Of a stretch of DNA of 64,000 nt, positions 55,201 to 64,000 are shown piece after piece. The DNA is from Trifolium pratense (taxonomy: Eukaryota > Streptophyta > Magnoliopsida > Fabales > Fabaceae). A program made the position numbers and the translations under genes. The number at the start of each line of letters is the position of its first letter. The stretch's first letter is position 1. The notes below the pieces were generated by a model that searched no databases, had not been told where the DNA came from, and saw only the letters and a program-made list of their open reading frames with translations. The DNA is taken from the NCBI RefSeq assembly GCF_020283565.1, contig NC_060062.1, forward strand, positions 27,464,251 to 27,528,250, written 5' to 3'.

Positions 55201-55489
55201 CTCAAACTTGCAACATATATCCACATGAGCTTATGAACAATGTTGATAGTTATCTAACAAAATTTTAACGGTAACTACAAAATACGTCATCTAAATGGAG
55301 AGGAAAAACAAAATGGACCAAACATAAATTTACCAATAATATTAGAGCATGAATTTCATATCACAAGGAAATGGAGTAATATTTCTCACTTAATTAGACT
55401 AACTACAATTTAGTAATTCTAACTTCTATGTATTAACGATTCACGACTTAAGAATTCCAATTTTAATGATAAAATAGTTCAATCTCATC
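52292..55489. other. Host sequence right of gypsy element
   Basis: The second copy of the host duplication (52,670-55,060 resembles 35,930-36,700 plus 45,400-46,330). AT-rich, intron-like. A candidate coding exon is listed separately. No complete gene can be proposed. Confidence 0.4.
53309..54405 (+). other. Candidate two-exon 3' end of a small unknown gene
   Basis: Exon 53,309-53,427 (ttcag|GTGTCTG ... TTACTG|gtaagc) encodes a 39-codon stretch rich in Arg and Pro (GLKHYFGRRPVGLRARRP, then MPSPFYPPHAYW). Its phase fits an acceptor at 54,389 (gttgcag|GAAAGAGG), giving WKEVR and a stop at 54,403-54,405. Both splice sites are good and the peptide is not low-complexity, but no start exon is identified and I do not recognise the family. 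It could be a gene remnant. Confidence 0.35.
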
Positions 55490-58400
55490 TAACTCACGGG
55501 GACTGTATGATTTTATGTAGACTTTATCATACGCTCTATGTTTTGTGTATCCATTCAAGATTACATTAATTTTTTATGAAATTTATAATTTCATAATGTA
55601 ACTGTGTAATATGATATATGTTTTACCATAAATAAATTTGAAATTTCGTATCTCTCAAAAATGCACGGGGACTGTATGATTTTATGTAGACTTTATCATA
55701 CGCTCTATGTTTTGTGTATCCATTTTGTCTATCCATTCAAGATTACATTAAATTTTTAATTGAATTTATAATTTAATAATGTAATAGTGTAATATGATAT
55801 ATCTTTTACCATAAATAAATTTCAAATTTCGTATCTCTCAAAAATGCACGGGGACTGGATGATTTTATGTAGACTTTATCATATGCTCTATGTTTTGTGT
55901 ATCCATTTTGTCTATCCATTCAAGATTACATTAATTTTTTAATTGAATTTATAATTTCATAATGTAACCGTGTAAACATAGATATATTTTTTACCATAAA
56001 TAAATTTCAAATTTCGTATCTCTCAAAAATGCACGGGGACTGTATGATTTTATGTAGACATTATTATACGCTCTATGTTTTGTGTATCCATTTTTGTCTA
56101 TCCATTCAAGATTACATTAATTTTTTAATTGAATTTATAATTTCATAATGTAACCGTGTAATATGATATATGTTTTACCATAAATAAATTTCAAATTTAG
56201 TATCTCTCAAAAATGCACGGGGACTGTATGATTTTATGTAAACTTTATCATTCGCTCTATGTTTTGTGTATCCATTTGTCTATCCATTCAAGATTACATT
56301 AATTTTTTAATTGAATTTATAATTTCATAATGTAACCATGTAATATGATATATGTTTTACCATAAATAAATTTCAAATTTCGTATCTCTCAAAAATGCAC
56401 GGGGACTGTATGATTTTATGTAGACATTATTATACGCTCTATGTTTTGTGTATCCATTTTTGTCTATCCATTCAAGATTACATTAATTTTTTAATTGAAT
56501 TTAAAATTTCATAATGTAACCGTGTAATATGACATATGTTTTACCATAAATAAATTTCAAATTTAGTATCTCTCAAAAATGCACGGGGACTGTATGATTT
56601 TATGTAGACTTTATCATACGCTCTATGTTTTGTGTATCCATTTGTCTATCCATTCAAGATTACATTAATTTTTTAATTGAATTTACAATTTGATAATGTA
56701 ACCATGTAATATGATATATGTTTTACCATAAATATATTTCAAATTTCGTATCTCTCAAAAATGCACGGGGGCTGTATGATTTTATGTAGACTTTATTATA
56801 CGCTCTATGTTTTGTGAGTCCATTTTTGTCTATCCATTCAAGATTACATTAATTTTTTATGAAATTTATAATTTCATAATGTAACCGTGTAATATGATAT
56901 ATGTTTTACCATAAATAAATTTCAAATTTCGTATCTCTCAAAAATGCACGGGGACTATATGATTTTATGTTGACTTTATCATACGCTCTATGTTTTGTGT
57001 ATCCATTTTGTCTATCCATTCAAGATTACATTAATTTTTTAATTGAATTTATAATTTCATAATGTAACCGTGTAATATGATATATCTTTTACCATAAATA
57101 AATTTCAAATTTCGTATCTCTCAAAAATGCACGGGGACTGTATGATTTTTTGTAGACTTTATCATACGCTCTATGTTTTGTGTATCCATTTTGTCTATCC
57201 ATTCAAGATTACATTAATTTTTTAATTGAATTTATAATTTCATAATGTAACCGTGTAAACATAGATATATGTTTTACCATAAATAAATTTCAAATTTCGT
57301 ATCTCTCAAAAATGCACGGGGGCTGTATGATTTTATGTAGACTTTATCGTACGCTCTATGTTTTGTGTGTCCATTTTTGTCTATCCATTCAACATTACAT
57401 TAATTTTTTAATTGAATTTATAATTTCATAATGTAACCGTGTAATATGATATATCTTTTACCATAAATAAATTTCAAATTTCGTATCTCTCAAAAATGCA
57501 CGGGGACTGTAAGATTTTATGTAGTCTTTATTATACGCTCTATGTTTTGTGTATCCATTTGTCTATCCATTCAAGATTACATTAATTTTTTATTTGAATT
57601 TATAATTTCATAATGTAATCGTGTAAACATAGATATATGTTTTACCATAAATAAATTTCAAATTTCGTATCTCTCAAAAATGCACGGGGACTGTATGATT
57701 TTATGTAGACATTATTATACGCTCTATGTTTTGTGTATCCATTTGTCTATCCATTCAAGATTACATTAATTTTTTAATTGAATTTATAATTTCATAATGT
57801 AACCGTGTAATATGATATATGTTTTACCATAAATAAATTTCAAATTTAGTATCTCTCAAAAATGCACGGGGACTGTATGATTTTATGTAGACTTTATCAT
57901 ACGCTCTATGTTTTGTGTATCCATTTGTCTATCCATTCAAGATTACATTAATTTTTTAATTGAATTTATAATTTCATAATGTAACCATGTAATATGATAT
58001 ATGTTTTACCATAAATAAATTTCAAATTTCGTATCTCTCAAAAATGCACGGGGGCTGTATGATTTTATGTAGACTTTATCCTACGCTCTATGTTTTGTGT
58101 GTCCATTTTTGTCTATCCATTCAACATTACATTAATTTTTTAATTGAATTTATAATTTCATAATGTAACCGTGTAATATGATATATCTTTTACCATAAAT
58201 AAATTTCAAATTTAGTATCTCTAAAAAATGCACGGGGACTGTATGATTTTATGTAGACTTTATCATACGCTCTATGTTTTGTGTATCCATTTGTCTATCC
58301 ATTCAAGATTACATTAATTTTTTAATTGAATTTATAATTTCATAATGTAACCGTGTAATATGATATATGTTTTACCATAAATAAATTTCAAATTTAGTAT

Positions 58401-59600
58401 CTCTCAAAAATGCACGGGGACTGTATGATTTTATGTAGACTTTATCATACGCTCTATGTTTTGTGTATCCATTTGTCTATCCATTCAATATTACATTAAT
58501 TTTTTAATTGAATTTATAATTTCATAATGTAACCGTGTAAACATAAATATATGTTTTACCATAAATAAATTTCAAATTTCGTATCTCTCAAAAATGCACG
58601 GGGACTTTATGATTTTATGTAGACATTATTATACGCTCTATGTTTTGTGTATCCATTTTTGTCTATCCATTCAAGATTACATTAATTTTTTAATTGAATT
58701 TATAATTTCATAATGTAACCGTGTAATATGATATATGTTTTACCATAAATAAATTTCAAATTTAGTATCTCTCAAAAATGCACGGGGACTGTATGATTTT
58801 ATGTAGACTTTATCATACGCTCTATGTTTTGTGTATCCATTTGTCTATCCATTCAAGATTACATTAATTTTTTAATTGAATTTATAATTTCATAATGTAA
58901 CCATGTAATATGATATATGTTTTACCATAAATAAATTTCAAATTTCGTATCTCTCAAAAATGCACGGGGGCTGTATGATTTTATGTAGACTTTATCCTAC
59001 GCTCTATGTTTTGTGTGTCCATTTTTGTCTATCCATTCAACATTACATTAATTTTTTAATTGAATTTATAATTTCATAATGTAACCGTGTAATATGATAT
59101 ATCTTTTACCATAAATAAATTTCAAATTTCGTATCTCTCAAAAATGCACGGGGACTGTATGATTTTATTTAGACTTTATTATACGCTCTATGTTTTGTGT
59201 ATCCATTTTTGTCTATCCATTCAAGATTACATTAATTTTTTATGAAATTTATAAGTTCATAATGTAACCGTGTAATATGATATATGTTTTACCATAAATA
59301 AATTTCAAATTTCGTATCTCTCAAAAATGCACGGGGACTGTAAGATTTTATGTAGTCTTTACTCTTTATTATACGCTCTATGATTTGTGTATCCATTTTG
59401 TTTATCCATTAAATTTAATATTAATTTTCAAATTCTATATCTCTACAAACTGCACGGGGACTGTAAGATTTTATGCAGCCTTTATTATACGCTCTATGTT
59501 TTGTGTATCCATTTTCCGTATCCATTAAATTTAATATTAATTTTCAAATTTTATATATCTAAAAAATGCACTGGAGCTGTATGATTTTATGTAGCCTTTC
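55490..59600 (+). repeat. Satellite-like array, about 24 units of 182-185 bp
   Basis: Starts of the word 'gcacgggg' at 55,663, 55,846, 56,031, 56,215, 56,397, 56,581, 56,763, 56,946, 57,129, 57,314, 57,498, 57,682, 57,864, 58,046, 58,230, 58,412, 58,596, 58,780, 58,962, 59,146 and 59,329 give periods of 182-185 bp. The first unit (55,490) and the last two (about 59,452 and 59,567) are shortened or diverged. Variants (tttcg/tttag before 'tatctctc', ggggactg/gggggctg, tttatcatacg/attattatacg) recur in order: the block starting 57,682 matches the one starting 58,596, a five-unit (914 bp) higher-order repeat. The array runs into a Helitron 3' end. Confidence 0.92.
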
Positions 59601-60052
59601 TTATATTTTCCTTATTATATGGTTGTATTATGTTAATAATTAACATTTGTCTAGTTGGTTATATTTAAAAAATCTTATGTCATTATTTAATCATATAATC
59701 TTGAGTGCTGTATTTAATCAGATAAATATTATATTTAGTTTAATTTATAATGATATCGGGATATTATATGAAATTATTTATGTTTTAAGAACCATGTGAT
59801 GTTTTATTATGGTGTGAACCATGTGTTGTTTTATTATATTTGGATTAGTATGAGTTTCAAGTTCTACTTTAAAAATCATGTGTTGTATTATTGATTGACC
59901 TATGTCATTATTATTGTACTATTTCGTATTATTCGATTATTTTTAGGTCAATGTTTGATATCTTAATATTATGCCTAATTATTTATCATGGTACTACCAA
60001 TTAAAATATATAACAAATGCTTGCCCGTGCGTTGCACGGGTCGGATATCTAG
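59601..60052 (+). mobile_element. Helitron 3' terminal region downstream of the array
   Basis: It ends with the hairpin CCCGTGC-gtt-GCACGGG (60,024-60,040), then 8 nt and CTAG at 60,049-60,052 before a host T, the canonical Helitron 3' terminus. The 5' end is not found; the element probably includes the satellite array. The unit word 'tgcacgggg' resembles the right arm of this hairpin. Confidence 0.75.
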
Positions 60053-60140
60053 TTATTAAAACATCCCGGTAAAAATGCCACATCAACTTACTTTTAAGAC
60101 ACATCACCAAAATTAACTCATATTTCATGTTTTGGACTAA
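60053..60140 (-). repeat. Fragment of dispersed repeat between two Helitrons
   Basis: The reverse complement matches about 34,665-34,722 ('tttggactaa', 'ggtgatgtgtcttaaaa', 'tgatgtggca'). It ends at the exact border of the second Helitron, so it is part of the host into which both Helitrons inserted. Confidence 0.7.
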
Positions 60141-61014
60141 CTAGACGATTTACCCGTGCGATGCACGGGCTGAGTTGTTTTATAATGAAGCGTCAAAAAA
60201 TTATTTGTATAAATAGTAAATTAATAATTGAAACAATAGATGTTATCAAAATTATATTAACAATAAAACTTAATTAAAAATATTAACAATATGAATTATA
60301 TTTGTATTTGCATTTCAAACAATTTATTTGTAGTGTTTCGTAAATATCATACAAAGTCTCACTACAGAAATATAAAAAATTAGAGAATAAGAATGTTAAG
60401 AAGAAAATAAATATTGAATATTAAAAGGGAAAGAAATGAAGAAATAAGGATGAGAAAGAGGGTTGGCTTTAGAAGGGTCAGTATACAATGATTGTGACGA
60501 AGTGTTAAAATAGAATAAAGAACATCAAAATTTATATATACTTGCAAAATCAACAATATACTCTCACTCGTTGAATATGAAAAAAAAAATACAATAAAAT
60601 CACAAAATTTCAGAAACATACAATTCTTCTACAATACTAATAACCCTTCAAAATAGAAATTCCACATGCCCATATATATATAAATTCACAAAACCGTTTT
60701 TTATTATAGTGGGAATGTCAATGAAAAGACTTGACACTAAAAAAAATATTAAAAGAGGTGATTGTTTCACCTTTCATAACAATTTCAAATGTAAGTAGTG
60801 AGACAAACATTATTTTTTTGCATTGAGTGAGGCAAGCATTTTAGTAATCCATTATAATGATTTATTGCATTTATGGTATGAATTAAAACATTTCACTTAC
60901 TATCTAACTCTTGATTTATCCACACAAAAAAAATTAACTAAAGGCTATGATTGGTTGATACAATTAGGGTTATGATTAATGGTAGGAGAACTATTTAGGA
61001 TTTATATATATAGA
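60141..61014 (-). mobile_element. Complete 874-bp Helitron, minus strand
   Basis: The minus strand starts TCTATATATATAAATCC at 61,014 after a host A, and ends with the hairpin CCCGTGC-atc-GCACGGG (60,169-60,153) and CTAG (60,144-60,141) before a host T. It is non-coding and AT-rich. Hairpin arms are identical to those of the neighbouring Helitron, so both use the same transposition machinery. Confidence 0.85.
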
Positions 61015-62021
61015 TGTTTTCATTGTCTATTTGCAGAAAAGTAATTGTTAATAGATTGCACCACAAATTATTTGGTATGACTCAAATTCTTTTACTAATG
61101 ACATATTCATGTAATACCAAATTAAATTTGATAGAAAAACATTTCTTTACCTTTGTGAAACACAAGTAAGATCCTTGAAAGAAGTGAGGCTCACCTATAA
61201 AAAAAATCAAAGAACAAAAATAATTACAAAATTTAAGTCTCAAACAAAGTAACATAATAAATGGTAAAATATTATTATATCTTGTTTTAAATTTTTTTTT
61301 AAGAAATAAATTGCTCAACTTAGATTTATATATATTGATTCTCAATTTATATCTTTTATAAATATGTAGCGGTGTCGGTGTCCTATATTTTTTACATTAG
61401 CGGTGTCGTCGTGTCCGTGTCAGAGTTTGTGCTTCATAGGTTGATGATAACTAATCTACATCGGAGAGCACACAAAGTAGGTTCTCTATTTCAACCGAAT
61501 TTTTTCATATTGTATAGTCAGAAATCGAACCTCTAACCACATGCTTAAGAGATCAAGATCCTTAACACTTGAATTACTTTCTTATTGAAAATTCATTCCA
61601 TCGGTGATGATTAATATCTGGCGGAGGTAAATAAAAAAATATGAATGACATTGTGCGTTAATAAAAGACTGGACATGACAATTTCTGTTGTACGATGTTT
61701 GATTTTAAAACATTTCCTGGTACTGGACAAACGGGAGGTCAATGGATAGGACAAAAATAGAAATTCTTGTCCCCTACAGAGCCACGAGACAACTTTTTGT
61801 TCTCTACACAAATTGTCTAAAATACCGAAATAATTTTTTGTCCACGAAACATCGTACAACACAGAGTTTGTTCAATACCTTAAATGTTTGTCTTGTGTTG
61901 TTTTTGTCCACAAAAAAATGTTAGATTTGAAGGAATTAAAATCATATTTAACTCTTAAATTTTTATAGATCGATAATTTGTGTCTTGTATAATACTTGTT
62001 ATCTTATTAGATTATTTTTAT
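61015..62021. other. Spacer with dispersed repeats
   Basis: At 61,365-61,440 'gcggtgtcggtgtcctat', 'gtgtcagagtttgtgcttcata' (in part) belongs to a dispersed family also seen near 19,540-19,570. At 61,690-61,905 lies the second copy of the repeat seen at 32,395-32,615. No gene. Confidence 0.5.
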
Positions 62022-62562
62022 CAAGGTTGTCAGAACCGGACCGGTCATCGAACCGACAAGCTCACCTGTTCAATGTTCAATTGGTCGGACCGTGTTCAAT
62101 CGGGGTCGAACCGTTTTTAATTAAATATATATTTTAATTAATATATAAATAAATATATATGAATAATTGCTCAATATTTCATAATTTCACACATTAAAAA
62201 GATAAAATATCACAAGTCAAAATAAAATAAAATTTATAATTCAAACCAAATGAAAAATAGATGAAAAACAAAAACATTTCCTATTCCTACGACGTCGTTG
62301 TTTTGTTTCATATTTTTTTTAAAAAAATAAATTAAAACGACGTCGTTTTGCCCTATTTTTTTTATAAAAAAAAAAAAAAATCTGCAAAGCCGCTTGAACC
62401 GCCCGCCCGGTTCGCCGGTTCAACCCGGTTCGACCCCGGTTCACGTGTTTTTTTGCCTGTCGGTTTCCTATCCGATTTTTGCTCAAAACCGAACCGTTTT
62501 TATGACCGGTTCAAGGTCCGACCGGTTCGACCGGCCGGTCCGGTCCGGTTTTGATAACCTTG
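62022..62562. mobile_element. MITE with CAAGGTTNTCA / AACCGGACCGG ends
   Basis: The ends CAAGGTTGTCAGAACCGGAC and (complement) CAAGGTTATCAAAACCGGAC are near-perfect inverted repeats rich in CCGG. Flanks 'atttttat' (62,014-62,021) and 'acttttat' (62,563-62,570) look like an 8-bp target duplication with one change, suggesting hAT type. The frames at 62,348 and 62,394 are only the CCGG repeats. Confidence 0.7.
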
Positions 62563-62774
62563 ACTTTTATCACGTACGGTTAGCCGAAAAATCAAATGAT
62601 GTAATTCCCTAAATATAAGATTTTTCATCCTTTTTATATGACCCCTTTCAAATATCCAATAGCACTCATTATTTTTTTATCAGCATACCCTTAAATCTTT
62701 TTAAAGGATAAAATTGTAAAAATAATATTAATTGTCAATAAATTTAATACTACGATCCACTTTTATTCAGGTGT

Positions 62775-62860
62775 CAATTCAGACTTCAAGTGGTTCCAGC
62801 CGTCTTTCAATTGTAATTGCGGGGATCGAATTGTTTTTTTCATACCAAGTATATCGTCAA
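62775..62860 (-). mobile_element. SINE (family A), 3' part, split by hAT
   Basis: Minus strand B box AATTCGATCCCCGC at about 62,818-62,831 and a body with 'ccacttgaagtctgaattga'. The 5' part of the same SINE lies at 63,498-63,530 on the far side of the hAT element. Confidence 0.65.
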
Positions 62861-63489
62861 TAGAGGTGGGAACAGGCCAGGCCGACCTACATGGCCTTAA
62901 GGCCTAGCCTACATAGGCTCAGGCCAGGCCAGCCTATTTGTTTAAATAGAGCATGCCAATGCTTTTTTATAAGCCTATTTAGCTAAAAAGGCCAGGCCGC
63001 AGGCCATTAAAAAAGCCTTTGAGGCCTACTAGGCCGGCCTATTTAAGTTAACATGAATAATATTTTTATTACGATTATTATTTATATATTAAAATTTATA
63101 CTTTGATTAAATTATAAATCTATTAACTTTTTAAGTAATTTAAGTTTATTAATCTACATTAGTTTTTAACATATATAAATGTATTATTATAAATTAGAAT
63201 TGAAATATGATGACATATATAGTCAAATTCTCTAAAATATCAAATGGAACATTATTTTATTAGTTCATAAGTATATTTCAAAATAAATATAATTATTTAT
63301 TTAAATATGTTCATATGAAATAGGCTTTTAAACAGGCTAACAGGCCACATCAGACTTTCAAAAGGCCAGGCTCAGGCCTAGAATTTAAGCCTATGATAGG
63401 CCACAGGCCAGGCTCAGACCTTCGATTTTTTGACAGGCCAGGCTCAGGCTTGGCAAAGCCTAGCTCGGCCTAGCCTATTCCCACCTCTA
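62861..63489. mobile_element. hAT element inserted in a SINE, 8-bp TSD atcgtcaa
   Basis: Terminal inverted repeats TAGAGGTGGGAA and its complement; 'atcgtcaa' at 62,853-62,860 and 63,490-63,497. The subterminal regions are packed with 'aggccaggc' and 'ggcctag' words (likely transposase binding sites) while the middle is AT-rich. It is 629 bp, non-coding. Confidence 0.88.
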
Positions 63490-63497
63490 ATCGTCAA

Positions 63498-63530
63498 TCA
63501 CCACCGAACCAACTAACTATTGGCGAGATA
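63498..63530 (-). mobile_element. SINE (family A), 5' part
   Basis: The minus strand reads 'ccaatagttagttggttcgg', the A-box region found in the SINE copies at 14.5 and 21.8 kb. Together with 62,775-62,860 it restores one SINE. Confidence 0.6.
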
Positions 63531-64000
63531 ATATTATTTTTGCAGCAAAGATTTAATTGAATTAAAAAATAAAAAATTAACTTAATTTAATTTTGGTTTG
63601 AAGTCCATTGGATTTTGGTTTGGAATCCGTATGATTTATTACTCTCTATTTTTATTTTCAATCTTCTTAACTCTCGGTTAATCACTCTCCAATTATTATT
63701 ATTAACTTTTCTCTCCACAAGCTTCACTAACACAAACCCTAACTTCCTCCCCCTTTTGTTGCCGCCCCCCACCACCATCTACCCTCAAACGGCCATTACC
63801 AACACTGTCAATATCTTACTCTTATCGTCTAGTTTCTTTCTATTTGTTCAGTTTTTCAATTTTTTTTTTTAAGTTGACGTTGTATCTCTGTCGCAAGAAA
63901 CACAATTTTCGGTCATCTTTCGGTTCATCCATGGAGTTTATGACCGGATATGTAATCTTTTATCATGTAAGCTATCATTTGTTACGATTTTTCTTTTTCT
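63531..64000. other. Window end, possible upstream region of a gene
   Basis: After AT-rich sequence, the stretch 63,660-63,900 is pyrimidine-rich (with 'cccttttgttgccgcccccc') in the manner of a plant 5' UTR or promoter reading plus strand. No domain is recognised in the short frames, and no gene is called. Confidence 0.3.

Noticed and set aside
55490..59600. The 183-bp array as a centromeric satellite
   Set aside because: Unit length fits centromeric repeats, but the array is only 4 kb and ends at a Helitron terminus. Nothing here supports centromere identity.
62348..62612. Pro/Arg-rich open frames near 62.4 kb
   Set aside because: They are the CCGG-rich terminal repeats of a MITE.

Overview
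This is nuclear DNA of a flowering plant. Introns use GT-AG sites and the background is AT-rich. The repeats (tRNA-derived SINEs, Helitrons, hAT/Mutator/Harbinger MITEs, SIRE-like copia) and the protein flavour point to a papilionoid legume of the Medicago/Trifolium type; the species call is inference. Three intact-looking genes were found: a short single-Myb-domain protein gene (minus strand, 4.6-7.7 kb), a VIN3-like PHD/FNIII/VEL-domain gene (plus strand, 15.7-20.5 kb) and a SICKLE-like proline-rich gene (minus strand, 27.9-30.1 kb). For all three I rebuilt exon structures whose reading phases agree across splice sites. The rest is repeats, transposons and featureless AT-rich spacer.

Layout. 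0-3.3 kb: degenerate internal repeats. 4.6-7.7 kb: Myb gene with a SINE in its last intron. 8.4-9.1 kb: SINE and a complete 235-bp Helitron. 9.8-11.4 kb: 5'-truncated LINE with RNase H (minus). 12.1-13.6 kb: Stowaway-like MITE and a hAT element with an 8-bp target duplication. 14.5-15.0 kb: two SINEs. 15.7-20.5 kb: VIN3-like gene. 21.3-22.2 kb: palindrome and SINEs. 22.5-26.5 kb: LINE with endonuclease, RT and zf-RVT but broken, carrying a 36-bp G run. 26.7-27.3 kb: two Mutator-type MITEs. 27.9-30.1 kb: SICKLE-like gene. 30.6-31.7 kb: three transposons nested like dolls (Harbinger > hAT > Mutator), each with its own target duplication. 32.7-33.1 kb: another hAT-type MITE.

35.9-55 kb: a diverged tandem duplication of a transcript-like host sequence, hit by two young LTR retrotransposons. 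The first, 36,712-45,393, is a SIRE-like copia derivative: 1.17-kb LTRs, TSD ATTTG, most of gag-pol lost, two env-like domain remnants. The second, 46,805-52,291 on the minus strand, is a gypsy-type non-autonomous element: 433-bp LTRs, TSD GAAAA, only a 35-codon gag stub, and a roughly 30-copy 69-bp tandem array. 55.5-59.6 kb: an array of about 24 units of about 183 bp that runs up to a Helitron 3' end at 60,052. 60.1-61.0 kb: a second complete Helitron (minus). 62.0-63.5 kb: a hAT-type MITE, and a hAT element that split a SINE.

Most unusual: the 3' non-coding part of the copia element (43.0-44.1 kb) carries two families of short inverted repeats whose arms change in a compensating way from copy to copy. 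One family has 7 copies around a fixed TTTATTT loop. The other has 5 copies: an outer stem, an asymmetric internal loop and an inner CATA/TATG stem closed by a GNRA tetraloop. A third hairpin-prone motif (GACA-x-ATGT ... ACAT-x-TGTC) is scattered through the LTRs and internal region. Together they look like an array of selected RNA hairpins in a retrotransposon, which I do not know from published descriptions.
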